Of a DNA stretch of 64,000 nt, positions 8,462 to 16,919 are shown in pieces. The notes below the pieces were generated by a model that had not been told where the DNA came from, ran no database searches, and saw only the letters and a list, made by a program, of their open reading frames with translations. Source of the DNA: Bacteroidota bacterium. GTDB taxonomy: Bacteria > Bacteroidota > Bacteroidia > B-17B0 > Aurantibacillaceae. The translations under genes were made by a program, and so were the position numbers. Every line of letters starts with the position of its first letter. Position 1 is the stretch's first letter. Location: NCBI GenBank assembly GCA_018267475.1, contig JAFDYI010000009.1, positions 1 to 64,000 of the forward strand, read 5' to 3'.

Positions 8462-9200
8462 AATTTTCTTGTATTGTTTTTAGTATTTCTTTTTCGTTAA
8501 AGGTAAGTTCGTGCATCATGGTTTCAATGGTATAAGTTTCTTCAAATACCTTGCGGCGCGCCATGCTTTGATAGCGTTTCAGTACGGACAAAGCGATGCG
8601 TGGTTTTTCTGCTATGGCTTGTGCCAGTTCCCAAGCTTTTTCTTCTACTTCCGTTTTGGGCAGTATGTAATTGAAATTTGTTTTTCCTACCCAGTTTTTT
8701 CCTTGATAAAATTGGCCGGTGTATTGCATCTCTTGTGCTATGGCCGGCCCCATAAAATGCTCCATCAGCTTGGTAATACCCATGCCGGGGGTAAAACCCA
8801 TATTCATAAACGAGCAGCCATATCGGCTTTCTTGCGCTACAATCGCTATATCAGCACACAAACCCAGGGCTAAGCCGCCCCCAATAGCGTGCCCTTGCAT
8901 AGCTGAAATTACCGGTATAGGCAACTCCAGCATCATTTTAGAAAGCACAATATCTACCGGTTTTATTTCTTTTTTACACAGTTTTTCAAGCGTTCCTAAA
9001 TCGGCTCCGGAACAAAAAACATCGGGTAAGCCCGTAAGCAAAACTACCTTAATGTTTTCGTTCAGCTTTAGTTCTGTCAAAACAGTTACCAGTTCTTCTA
9101 CAAAATGGGTAGTAAGTGCATTTTTTGTTTTAGCATCAAGCATTTGCACGTGAGCAATGTTGTCTTGCGTATAAGAAACGTGTATTGGTTTAGTTGACAT
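8451..9200 (-). CDS. Enoyl-CoA hydratase/isomerase, PksI (ECH2)-like
   Basis: A 249-residue crotonase-fold protein. Oxyanion-hole segments are FCSGADLG (about 70) and MQGHAIGGGLALG (about 105-117). The stretch YGCSFMNMGFTPGMG (about 142-156), and the LAQAIAEKPRIAL / MMHELTF segments near the end, recall the PksI/ECH2 decarboxylases that form beta-branches in polyketides, more than fatty-acid oxidation hydratases. No polyketide synthase or HMG-synthase gene is visible nearby, so a beta-branching role is a hypothesis. It forms a two-gene operon with the FabL-like reductase and has a TAnnTTTG box upstream. Confidence 0.8.
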   Translation of the reverse strand: MSTKPIHVSYTQDNIAHVQMLDAKTKNALTTHFVEELVTVLTELKLNENIKVVLLTGLPDVFCSGADLGTLEKLCKKEIKPVDIVLSKMMLELPIPVISAMQGHAIGGGLALGLCADIAIVAQESRYGCSFMNMGFTPGMGITKLMEHFMGPAIAQEMQYTGQFYQGKNWVGKTNFNYILPKTEVEEKAWELAQAIAEKPRIALSVLKRYQSMARRKVFEETYTIETMMHELTFNEKEILKTIQENYVR

Positions 9201-9224
9201 AGGTTATGCGCACAAATTAAAGAG

Positions 9225-9232
9225 CAAAGGTA
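9225..9232 (-). promoter_or_regulatory. TACCTTTG -7 box of the hydratase-reductase operon
   Basis: A perfect TAnnTTTG element on the minus strand, 24 bases before the ATG at 9200. No clear -33 TTTG is seen. Confidence 0.55.
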
Positions 9233-9391
9233 CAGAATTATTATGACATAGTGTTTTTTATCACGTATAAAGGTTAGAAAATAATAGCACAAATACATTG
9301 CATATATTTAAAAAAAATAGTTCCTTAGCAGCCGCTTAAATGTTTTTATTTTTTAGGCAAAAAAAAGCAGTGCAACTAATAAAGATAAAGT

Positions 9392-10447
9392 ATGCTGACA
9401 TTTGTAATCTATAAATCTATTTTATGTGTAGTCGTTTTTGGTGTGTCGTTAGGAGTGGCCGCCTACTCTACTTGGTGGGAGCGTAAGTTTGCAGCCTTTT
9501 TGCAAGACCGTAAGGGGCCTAGCCGCGCAGGGCCGTTCGGTATTTTACAGCCCCTGGCCGATGGAGGTAAAATGTTTTTTAAAGAAGAAATTATACCCAA
9601 CGTATCCAACAAGTTTTTATTTGTTTTAGGGCCTAGTTTGTTTTTATTAACCGCCTTAATGACGGGCGTGGTTATTCCTTGGGGAAAAGATTTGATTATA
9701 GGTGGTAAAGCGTATCCCTTGCAAGTAACCGATATCAATATCGGTATTATATACGTGCTGGGCGTTACTTCGGTAGGCGTATATGGCATTATGATTGGAG
9801 GTTGGGCATCAAACAACAAATACTCGTTGCTAGGCGCCATACGCGCTTCATCACAAATGATTAGTTACGAAATCGCTATGGGTTTGTCTATTATTGCTTT
9901 AGTTATTACCGCCGGAGGCACCCTTAGCTTTAGAGAAATTTTAGAAAAGCAAGATGCCGGCATCAGTAATGTGATGTATCAGCCTTTAGGCTTTTTAATT
10001 TTTCTAATATGTGCCTTTGCCGAAACCAACCGTGCGCCCTTTGACTTATCTGAGTGCGAAACCGAATTAATTGGAGGCTACAACACCGAGTACTCAGCCT
10101 TTAAGCTGGGCGCTTTTATGTTTGCCGAGTATATTAACATGTTTATTTCTTCGGCTATTATGGCCGGCCTTTACTTTGGTGGATACAACTTTCCTTTTGC
10201 ACACGAGTTGTATAGCGCCATGGGATTGCAAGAAGGCTCGGTAGCCATCTCTCTCATTGGCTTTTTAGTTTATTTCTTTAAAATTTGCCTCTTTATTTCT
10301 GTATTTATGTGGATACGTTGGACCTTACCCCGCTTCCGCTACGACCAATTGATGAACCTGGGCTGGAAAGTGCTCATTCCGCTATCGCTGTTTAATTTAG
10401 TGCTAACCGTTGTGGTTGAATTTTTTAGAGGGACTATTGTGTTTTAA
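9392..10447 (+). CDS. nuoH: NADH-quinone oxidoreductase subunit H
   Basis: A 351-residue integral membrane subunit of respiratory complex I with about eight to nine membrane segments. Diagnostic regions are WWERKFAAFLQDRKGPSRAGP (28-48), the acidic quinone-site loop AETNRAPFDLSECETELIGG (about 210-230) with YNTEYSAF, and the C-terminal WIRWTLPRFRYDQLM. NuoH links the peripheral arm to the membrane arm and lines the quinone tunnel. nuoI follows 18 bases later, but no other nuo gene is present. Confidence 0.98.
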   Translation: MLTFVIYKSILCVVVFGVSLGVAAYSTWWERKFAAFLQDRKGPSRAGPFGILQPLADGGKMFFKEEIIPNVSNKFLFVLGPSLFLLTALMTGVVIPWGKDLIIGGKAYPLQVTDINIGIIYVLGVTSVGVYGIMIGGWASNNKYSLLGAIRASSQMISYEIAMGLSIIALVITAGGTLSFREILEKQDAGISNVMYQPLGFLIFLICAFAETNRAPFDLSECETELIGGYNTEYSAFKLGAFMFAEYINMFISSAIMAGLYFGGYNFPFAHELYSAMGLQEGSVAISLIGFLVYFFKICLFISVFMWIRWTLPRFRYDQLMNLGWKVLIPLSLFNLVLTVVVEFFRGTIVF

Positions 10448-10465
10448 AAACAAAATAAATTAGCT

Positions 10466-11050
10466 ATGCAACTTACAAACCGACGTAAAGTAGTGTCAAA
10501 CAAAGAGCAAAGTTTTGCTGAAAAAATATATTTGCCTGCCATAGTAAAAGGCATGGCTATTACCTTTAGCCACCTGTTTAAAAAAGCCCCCACTATTGAT
10601 TATCCCAACAAAACCCGCCCGATGGCTCCTGTATATCGTGGGCAACACGTGCTAAAACGTGATGAAAACGGAGCCGAACGCTGCACCGCCTGTGGTATGT
10701 GTGCCGTGGCCTGCCCCGCCGAGGCTATTACGATGGAAAGCGGCGAACGAAAAAAAGGAGAAGAACATCTATATCGCGAAGAAAAATACGCTACCATTTA
10801 CGAAATCAATATGCTACGCTGTATCTTTTGCGGCCTATGCGAAGAGGCTTGCCCCAAAGAAGCCATTTTCTTAACGGATAGATTAGTAGATACCGACTAC
10901 GAACGCCGCGATATGGTATATGGAAAAGATAAGTTAGTTGAAAAAATAGACCAACGCATTGATGTAAGCAAACGCCAAACCCCGGAGGTATTGGAATTTA
11001 AAAAGATACCCGGGCTGCGCCACAACGAACTGTACAAAAAAATAAAATAG
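10466..11050 (+). CDS. nuoI: NADH-quinone oxidoreductase subunit I (2[4Fe-4S])
   Basis: A 194-residue peripheral subunit of complex I with two [4Fe-4S] clusters. The ligand motifs are CTACGMCAVACP (about 72-83) and CIFCGLCEEACP (about 113-124), each with four cysteines. These clusters (N6a/N6b) pass electrons towards N2 and quinone. It is co-transcribed with nuoH (18-base gap). The gene directly downstream encodes an unrelated binding-protein-like lipoprotein instead of nuoJ. Confidence 0.98.
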   Translation: MQLTNRRKVVSNKEQSFAEKIYLPAIVKGMAITFSHLFKKAPTIDYPNKTRPMAPVYRGQHVLKRDENGAERCTACGMCAVACPAEAITMESGERKKGEEHLYREEKYATIYEINMLRCIFCGLCEEACPKEAIFLTDRLVDTDYERRDMVYGKDKLVEKIDQRIDVSKRQTPEVLEFKKIPGLRHNELYKKIK

Positions 11051-11099
11051 CGTAACAAACCCCAACAAAAGTGCGCTTCACACCTCCGCGAAAAAAATA

Positions 11100-11107
11100 T
11101 ATTTTTG
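11100..11107 (+). promoter_or_regulatory. TATTTTTG -7 box before the PstS-like gene
   Basis: Matches TAnnTTTG and ends 5 bases before the ATG at 11113, suggesting a separate and nearly leaderless transcript after nuoI. Confidence 0.45.
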
Positions 11108-11112
11108 CTCCT

Positions 11113-12018
11113 ATGACGCAAAAAGTTTTTTTTGTTCTTTTCGGTTCTTTGTGTTTAATTCTAAGTTCCTGCAACGAAAACCATACAGAGCTTGTACCCA
11201 ACACTCCAACCTCAGGGCGCTTGTCGGTTTTTTGCGAAGAAGGTTTATATCTTCATATAAAAAATCAAGCCTATACCTTTGAACAAATTTACCACAACGC
11301 TGCCATACAAACCCACTACCTAAGCGAAAAAAAAGCCCTTGAAGGTTTGTATAACGATTGCTGCAAGGTTATTGTTATTTCCAGAAAATTATCGGGCGAA
11401 GAATTAAAAAAATTTAAGACAAAAAATATATTCCCTACACAAATATGCGTAGCCAAAAGCGCCCTTGCCTTTGTAATAGCGGCCTCGCAAGCAGATTCAA
11501 TACTATCTTTAGAAAAAATAACACAATTTATTTCAGGAAAAGATACTTCCAAAAAAATGGTATTTGATAACGAACAATCGGGCCTTACTTACTTTTTAAA
11601 AGACAGTTTATTGATGGGCAAGCCTTTTGGTAAAAACTGTTTTGCACAAAAAAACACCTATCAGCTTGTTGATTTTATTGCCAAAGAAAAAGGAAGTATA
11701 GGAGTGCTGGATTATGCCTGGCTTAGCGATACCGACGACTCTACCACTCAAGTTTTCTTAAAAAAAGTAAAGATATTAGCCGTTTCTGCGCAAGGAAATA
11801 CCGTCGCTTTTATGCCCGACCAAAGCAACATTAAAACCGGAGACTATCCGTTATGCCGATATGTGTATGCCATTCGTCGGAGCGATGATTTTTCTTTAGC
11901 AACCGGTTTTTCTGTTTTCGTAGCGGGGCAAAAGGGGCAGTTTATGTTTTTAAAACAAGGCTTGGTTCCTTTTGTGCAACCCAGCAGAGAGGTAGAGATA
12001 AACACCAACCCGCTGTAG
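11113..12018 (+). CDS. PstS-like periplasmic-binding lipoprotein
   Basis: A 301-residue protein when started at the ATG at 11113. An upstream in-frame start would bury the signal peptide, so it is rejected. The signal peptide ends in a lipobox, LILSSC, with Cys near position 18. The mature part resembles the PBP-like (PstS/COG0226) substrate-binding fold: LSVFCEEGL, a region ending in SALAFVIAAS, then SLEKITQFISGKD, which matches the 'L..i..IFsGk' segment of PstS relatives. Without transporter genes nearby, a structural or phosphate-sensing role is possible. The 3' end faces radC with a 4-base gap. Confidence 0.78.
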   Translation: MTQKVFFVLFGSLCLILSSCNENHTELVPNTPTSGRLSVFCEEGLYLHIKNQAYTFEQIYHNAAIQTHYLSEKKALEGLYNDCCKVIVISRKLSGEELKKFKTKNIFPTQICVAKSALAFVIAASQADSILSLEKITQFISGKDTSKKMVFDNEQSGLTYFLKDSLLMGKPFGKNCFAQKNTYQLVDFIAKEKGSIGVLDYAWLSDTDDSTTQVFLKKVKILAVSAQGNTVAFMPDQSNIKTGDYPLCRYVYAIRRSDDFSLATGFSVFVAGQKGQFMFLKQGLVPFVQPSREVEINTNPL

Positions 12019-12022
12019 TTTT

Positions 12023-12715
12023 TTATAGCAAGCCTTCATCGGCAAAACTATAATAGCCATCGTGCCCTATAATAAGGTGGTCCACTACTTTTATATCTAC
12101 CAGAAGGGAGGCTTGTTGTATTTTTTGCGTTAGGTTTTTATCTTCATTACTGGGACGCAAGTTTCCTGATGGGTGGTTGTGTGCCAATATCATAGAAGAA
12201 GCTAAGTGCGCTACGGCCGTTTTTAAAATAATACGTACGTCGGCTACGGTGCCCGCTACCCCCCCTCGGCTAATACACTCTGCTTTAAGCAATTTGTTGC
12301 GGCGATTTAAAAGTACGATCCAAAATTCTTCGTGGGGTAAATCTATTAGTTTAGGAGCTATTAGTTCATAAGCCTCTTTGCTTGACTGTATAGTAGGCTG
12401 CTGAGGCATTTCCGCATCTTTGCGCCTTCTGCCTAACTCTAAAGCGGCTATAATAGTGATAGCCTTTGCTTCGCCAATACCTTTAAATTTTTTTAAATCG
12501 TTGATGGATAGTTGAGCCAACGCGTTTAAGTTATTTTGATAGGCCGATAAAATGCGTTGCGAAAGTTGTACAGCGCTTTCATTTTTTGAACCCGATGCAA
12601 TTAAAATAGCTATTAACTCTGCATCGGATAGGCTTTGTCTGCCCTTTTGCAACAGTTTTTCGCGCGGGCGGTCGTCTTCAGCCCAATTTTTTATGGATAA
12701 ATAGGTCTCACTCAC
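12023..12715 (-). CDS. radC: RadC family JAB-domain protein
   Basis: A 230-residue protein with an N-terminal UPF0758 helix-hairpin-helix part (LKKFKGIGEAKA, about 74-85) and a C-terminal JAB/MPN metal-binding domain containing AHNHPSGNLRPSNED, the His-x-His...Asp zinc motif. Length and motif order match full-length RadC. Despite the name, a direct DNA repair role is not established for the family. It is convergent with the PstS-like gene. Its -7 box ends 7 bases before the ATG. Confidence 0.96.
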   Translation of the reverse strand: MSETYLSIKNWAEDDRPREKLLQKGRQSLSDAELIAILIASGSKNESAVQLSQRILSAYQNNLNALAQLSINDLKKFKGIGEAKAITIIAALELGRRRKDAEMPQQPTIQSSKEAYELIAPKLIDLPHEEFWIVLLNRRNKLLKAECISRGGVAGTVADVRIILKTAVAHLASSMILAHNHPSGNLRPSNEDKNLTQKIQQASLLVDIKVVDHLIIGHDGYYSFADEGLL

Positions 12716-12722
12716 TGGATAA

Positions 12723-12730
12723 CAAAGGTA
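12723..12730 (-). promoter_or_regulatory. TACCTTTG -7 box before radC
   Basis: A perfect TAnnTTTG on the minus strand, ending 7 bases before the radC ATG at 12715; the transcript would be nearly leaderless. Confidence 0.6.
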
Positions 12731-12768
12731 AGCATTATTAAAATATAATGTAGTTTTGCAAGCAGCAC

Positions 12769-14028
12769 ATGAGTTTAAAGAAAATACCTTCGCTTGAAAT
12801 TTTTAAAATAAAAAATTTTGCCCGCTTTATTGCCGGGCGTTTTTTCACCACGCTGGCTATTCAAATGCAAATGACCACCATTGGTTTGCAAATTTATTAC
12901 GAATACACGCACAGCGCTTTTTCTCTGGGACTTACCGGACTTTTTGAAGCCATACCTTTTATTGCTGCTTCTTTTTTTTCGGGCTATGTTTCGGATAATT
13001 TTAATAGAAAAAAAATTATCATATCTACGGTGTTAGCTTTGGTGTTGTGCTCGGTATTGCTCTTTTTAGTGAGTTTGCATAAAATACCTTTTTTAGAGCT
13101 TATCGGTTATCACGCTATTTTCGGTATTATTATTTGCGTGGGTATTATTCGTGCTTTTTTTGCCGCCACTATGAACCCCATGCTAAGCCAACTTATAGAT
13201 CGCGAATTATATACTATTTCGGCTACATGGAACAGCACGGCTTTTCATATAGGTTCTATCACCGGGCCTATTTTAGCTGCTTTTTTATACGGTTTGAATG
13301 GTTCGTACCACGCTGAAAATGTTTATTTTATCAATATCTTATTGTTTTTTTTAGGAGTGTTTTTTTTCTCTTTGGTTGCTTACCAGCGCCCTTATATCGT
13401 GCAAGTAAAAGAAGGTATCGTGCAAAGCTTGCGCGTGGGTATTCGTTTTGTGTTCCAACAAAAAATGCTCTTGTCGGCTATTATGTTGGATTTATTTGCT
13501 GTTTTTTTTGGTGGGGCTATAACCATTCTGCCTGCTTTTGTAGATCAGATATTACATGCCGGCCCGCAAGATTTAGGCTTACTGCGAACAGCACCTGCTA
13601 TAGGCGCCGTGCTGATGGCCTTTGTTTTAGCTGCCAAGCCTCCTGCTAAAAATGCAGGAAAACTATTGCTGTTTGCGGTAGCTATGTTTGGTGTGTTTAC
13701 CATTGCCTTTGGTTTTTGTACTCATTATTGGGCGGCTTTTTCCATGCTTTTGCTGTCGGGTGCTTTTGATAATATAAGTGTGGTTATTCGTTCTTCTATT
13801 ATGCAATTAGCTACACCTGATGAGATGCGCGGCAGGGTAGCAGCAGTAAACAGTGTGTTTATAGGATCTTCTAACGAGATTGGTGGTTTTGAGTCGGGCT
13901 TTGCAGCAAAAATAATGGGTTTAGTGCCTTCTATTATTTTTGGGGGAGGCATGACTTTAATAGTGGTGGCGGCAATAGCTAAGTTAAATCCAAAATTAAA
14001 AAAGTTAGATTTATCAAAAATAGAGTAG
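12769..14028 (+). CDS. MFS transporter
   Basis: A 419-residue inner-membrane protein with about 12 hydrophobic segments. The loop SGYVSDNFNRKKI (about 73-85) is a form of the MFS motif A (GxxxDRxGRR), and a second charged loop follows DEMRGRVAAVNS (about 350), typical of MFS_3/enterobactin-exporter-like members. The family includes drug and siderophore exporters; the substrate cannot be inferred here. It is divergent from radC and convergent with the membrane glycosyltransferase-like gene. Confidence 0.9.
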   Translation: MSLKKIPSLEIFKIKNFARFIAGRFFTTLAIQMQMTTIGLQIYYEYTHSAFSLGLTGLFEAIPFIAASFFSGYVSDNFNRKKIIISTVLALVLCSVLLFLVSLHKIPFLELIGYHAIFGIIICVGIIRAFFAATMNPMLSQLIDRELYTISATWNSTAFHIGSITGPILAAFLYGLNGSYHAENVYFINILLFFLGVFFFSLVAYQRPYIVQVKEGIVQSLRVGIRFVFQQKMLLSAIMLDLFAVFFGGAITILPAFVDQILHAGPQDLGLLRTAPAIGAVLMAFVLAAKPPAKNAGKLLLFAVAMFGVFTIAFGFCTHYWAAFSMLLLSGAFDNISVVIRSSIMQLATPDEMRGRVAAVNSVFIGSSNEIGGFESGFAAKIMGLVPSIIFGGGMTLIVVAAIAKLNPKLKKLDLSKIE

Positions 14029-14049
14029 TGTTTTTAGATGCGGCTGTTT

Positions 14050-15612
14050 TTATTTTAGCTGGTATAAAGATGCGAAATCGGTGCGATTTATTTCTACGCA
14101 GTAATTCTTTATGTTTTGTGTAAAGGCAAGCGAGGCAGAATCCGTTCGGTTGTTTATATCGCCTTGTATCCAATAGTAAATGTTTTTATTTTCTAAAGAT
14201 TTTTTGGTTTCCTCGATGTTTTTAAAACTTAAAAGATTGTTTCTCCAAACAGATATTTGATATGCGTTGTTCCACCGTAAAGGAAAATAAGGCAAAGAGG
14301 CCTCGTAATTCATTAAACAAAGTACGCTTTTATTAACTCCTAAATAATTTACAAAATTATGAGTGAGCCAATTATCATTCCACTTGCAATCTACTACAAA
14401 AGATTTTTCTTTTATGGCCTCTGCTTGCTTAAAAACAGAAAGAGCTAATTCGTCTTGATTTTTAATAACATTAGCATAATAAGGCAAACGCATAAAATGA
14501 ATACACAGCGCCAATCCGCATATTGTTATACCAAAGGTAGGGTTAAGCGGTATATTAGCAACTACTAAAATAGCTATTAAAAAAAGGATGATGACAATAC
14601 GTATGGTTACGTATCCTGCCAGCCCATCACCATCGGGCAATACTTTATATAAAACAAGCAAGAAAGCAAAAACAAGTAAGCTTGGGAAGAAAAACGCAGC
14701 ATACAATTCTTTTTTTTGTGAAAAATACAGCACAAAAAAATACAGACTTATTGCTAATAAGCCTATATAAATGATGGCTAATAAACCGCTGTAAGCACCT
14801 TCTTGGTCGCCGTTAAAAACAGTAAAAATTCTACCTGAAGTAATATAATTAACCAGTTCGTAATTACTCAAGTAGGTGTATGTTCCGTGCCCGTTAGCAT
14901 GTACGCCTGCTATATACTTAACAACGAGAAAAACTACGGGTAAGGCAAGCGCTACAAGGGTAATGGTTTTTTTAGAAAAATAACCGGCGATGTGAGTTCC
15001 TTGTTGCTTATATGTATGAAATATATATACAAAAAATAGAAATAACAGCAATACACCTGTAAGCACTATATGAGAAAAATAGGTTGCGAGAAGAAGCACT
15101 AAAAAAAGCAGGTAATGATGCCAAGCAGCTTGCTGCACACATATTTTTTTGTAAAAAAAACCAATCGCATAAAACAGGGATACAAAACCGATAGAAAAAT
15201 TGAAAAAAGAAATCATCGTTAAAAAATTATAGCAAATAGGTATAGATAAAAAAGCTAAATAGCCCGCCTTTTCGTTAAACGCTTTGATAGCGTAGCGAAC
15301 GGAGAAAGGCAAACCTATAAAAAACACCAAAAGCACTGCTTTTTCGGCTATATTGGGCGGCACTACACGCAATAAAGGACTGGTAATAAAATAGGAAATC
15401 CAATTAGGAACTATGGTAGAATTAAATTGCATATAAGTGTGCACAAACGCATCCTGCTTTAGTAAAGCGTTTATTAAACTTGCGTTGTATAAATGTGCAG
15501 GCGCATCCATAAAAGGAAAAAATGTTCCGAAAAAAAGAGGATATAAGTTAAAGAGTACGGCCGCATAAAAAAATAAAATTTCGGCTTTTGGGTTTATAAA
15601 AAAATATTTCAT
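14050..15612 (-). CDS. Multi-pass membrane protein, GT-C-type glycosyltransferase-like
   Basis: A 520-residue protein with roughly eleven hydrophobic segments in the first 380 residues and a soluble C-terminal part of about 130 residues. The first loop contains PFMDAPAHLYNASL, an acidic motif placed like the catalytic Asp of GT-C enzymes that use lipid-linked sugars. It lies 9 bases downstream of a dolichol-phosphate-type GT2 gene, whose product could make that lipid-linked sugar. GT-C assignment is inference from topology, motif and neighbour. Confidence 0.7.
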   Translation of the reverse strand: MKYFFINPKAEILFFYAAVLFNLYPLFFGTFFPFMDAPAHLYNASLINALLKQDAFVHTYMQFNSTIVPNWISYFITSPLLRVVPPNIAEKAVLLVFFIGLPFSVRYAIKAFNEKAGYLAFLSIPICYNFLTMISFFNFSIGFVSLFYAIGFFYKKICVQQAAWHHYLLFLVLLLATYFSHIVLTGVLLLFLFFVYIFHTYKQQGTHIAGYFSKKTITLVALALPVVFLVVKYIAGVHANGHGTYTYLSNYELVNYITSGRIFTVFNGDQEGAYSGLLAIIYIGLLAISLYFFVLYFSQKKELYAAFFFPSLLVFAFLLVLYKVLPDGDGLAGYVTIRIVIILFLIAILVVANIPLNPTFGITICGLALCIHFMRLPYYANVIKNQDELALSVFKQAEAIKEKSFVVDCKWNDNWLTHNFVNYLGVNKSVLCLMNYEASLPYFPLRWNNAYQISVWRNNLLSFKNIEETKKSLENKNIYYWIQGDINNRTDSASLAFTQNIKNYCVEINRTDFASLYQLK

Positions 15613-15621
15613 AAGCGGTAC

Positions 15622-16344
15622 CTACTTAGCGCGAAACAAACCGTATTTTAAAATGCAATAAATAGCCCGTATGCCATCTTTCCAATTTATTTTTTTTCCC
15701 TCGGCGTAGGTACGCCCATAGTACGATATGCCTACCTCGTAAATACGTATGTTGGGTATGCGACTTATTTTGGCTGTTACTTCGGGTTCAAAGCCAAAAC
15801 GCTTTTCGCATAGGTTTATGCTTTTTATATGTTCGGCTCTAAAGAGCTTGTAGCAAGTCTCCATATCGGTTAGGTTTAAATTGGTAAACATGTTTGATAA
15901 ACCGGTGAGAACCAATTTGTTACCAATAGAGTGCCAATAAAACAACACCCTATGCGGTTTGCCTCCCATAAAGCGCGAACCATATACCACATCGGCAAAT
16001 CCGTCTAAAACGGGTTTTAATAATATATTGTACTCGGCCGGATCATACTCCAAATCGGCATCTTGTACAATTACAAAATGGCCGGCGGCTTCTTTAATGC
16101 CGGTATGTATGGCGGCCCCCTTACCTTGATTAACGGGGTGCTCTACATATTTAAAATCGGGATGTGCGCTTATAAATTTTTGTACCGCCCCTTTGGTATC
16201 GTCTTTAGAGCAATCGTTTACAATAATTACTTCTTTTTGCACACCCCCTATCAATTGCACGGCAGCTACCTTTTCCAGTATTTTATGGATAGTGCGCTCT
16301 TCATTATAGGCAGGAATAATAATACTTAATGTTTGTGTGCTCAT
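15622..16344 (-). CDS. GT2 family polyprenyl-phosphate glycosyltransferase (DPM1-like)
   Basis: A 240-residue GT-A enzyme. IIIPAYNEERT (8-18), NDCSKDDT and VVQDADLEYDP (the DxD-like metal site) are characteristic of dolichyl-phosphate mannose/glucose synthase-like proteins. Near residue 150, METCYKLFR is another family hallmark. There is no C-terminal membrane anchor. It probably moves a sugar from a nucleotide donor to undecaprenyl phosphate on the cytoplasmic face. It forms an operon with the downstream membrane protein. Confidence 0.92.
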   Translation of the reverse strand: MSTQTLSIIIPAYNEERTIHKILEKVAAVQLIGGVQKEVIIVNDCSKDDTKGAVQKFISAHPDFKYVEHPVNQGKGAAIHTGIKEAAGHFVIVQDADLEYDPAEYNILLKPVLDGFADVVYGSRFMGGKPHRVLFYWHSIGNKLVLTGLSNMFTNLNLTDMETCYKLFRAEHIKSINLCEKRFGFEPEVTAKISRIPNIRIYEVGISYYGRTYAEGKKINWKDGIRAIYCILKYGLFRAK

Positions 16345-16362
16345 ATTTTACGCTTAAAAAGA

Positions 16363-16370
16363 CAAAAGTA
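16363..16370 (-). promoter_or_regulatory. TACTTTTG -7 box before the GT2 gene
   Basis: Matches TAnnTTTG on the minus strand, 18 bases before the ATG at 16344, in the short gap after the LEA-2 gene. Confidence 0.5.
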
Positions 16371-16387
16371 AACTAATTTACATGATT

Positions 16388-16852
16388 TTAAAATGGTAAC
16401 AATCCTCCCATATCTTTTCTAGATATTTTTTGCTTTTGCTCAAACGGGAATTTCTTTTTAAAAAACCATTTCCCTGCCCTCAAATACCCCTTTACTTCTA
16501 CCAAAGGTTTTCCAGATACGATACCCATTAAACTGCCTATATTGATCCCTTTTAAATCGCCTTGTAGTATAAAAGTATGGGCAGCGCTTGAGTTCGGTTG
16601 TATGCGTACCTTTTTTTTAATACGAGCCTCACCTATTTTAGTACCTCCTACCAGTACATCGGCTTTTGATTTATATACCGTAAAACAGATATTATTAGGA
16701 TTATGAATGTTTACCTCTATGGTTCCATCTACGCTTTTCATATCTAATTTATTGATTTTAAAACTATTAACTGATGTTACAGCTATTTCTTTAAAATCTT
16801 TACATGAGGTAGCTATAATAAGCACACCCAAAAGCCAAAACAATTTTTTCAT
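16388..16852 (-). CDS. LEA type 2 (WHy-like) lipoprotein
   Basis: A 154-residue protein from the ATG at 16852 (MKKLFW); an ATG three codons upstream is less likely. The signal peptide ends in a lipobox, IIATSC, with Cys near 17. The mature domain resembles the LEA14/WHy fold: VDGTIEVNIHNPN is the hallmark 'v.v..NPN' strand, followed by VLVGGTKIGEA. Such domains occur in desiccation-related and cell-envelope proteins and have no known catalysis. The -7 box lies just 6 bases before the start codon. Confidence 0.8.
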   Translation of the reverse strand: MKKLFWLLGVLIIATSCKDFKEIAVTSVNSFKINKLDMKSVDGTIEVNIHNPNNICFTVYKSKADVLVGGTKIGEARIKKKVRIQPNSSAAHTFILQGDLKGINIGSLMGIVSGKPLVEVKGYLRAGKWFFKKKFPFEQKQKISRKDMGGLLPF

Positions 16853-16858
16853 ATTCAA

Positions 16859-16866
16859 CAAAGATA
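16859..16866 (-). promoter_or_regulatory. TATCTTTG -7 box before the LEA-2 gene
   Basis: Matches TAnnTTTG on the minus strand, ending 6 bases before the ATG at 16852; the transcript is probably nearly leaderless. Confidence 0.55.
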
Positions 16867-16907
16867 GTTATTTCGAAACGAATACAGTACAGCATCGGCT
16901 AATTCAT

Positions 16908-16915
16908 TACCTTTG
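16908..16915 (+). promoter_or_regulatory. TACCTTTG -7 box before mrp
   Basis: A perfect TAnnTTTG that ends 4 bases before the ATG at 16920. The expected transcription start coincides with the start codon, so a leaderless message is likely. Confidence 0.6.
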
Positions 16916-16919
16916 CGGC

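Noticed and set aside
16707-16919. Upstream extension of mrp
   Set aside because: It overlaps the LEA-2 gene on the other strand and does not match Mrp N-termini; a perfect -7 box precedes 16920.
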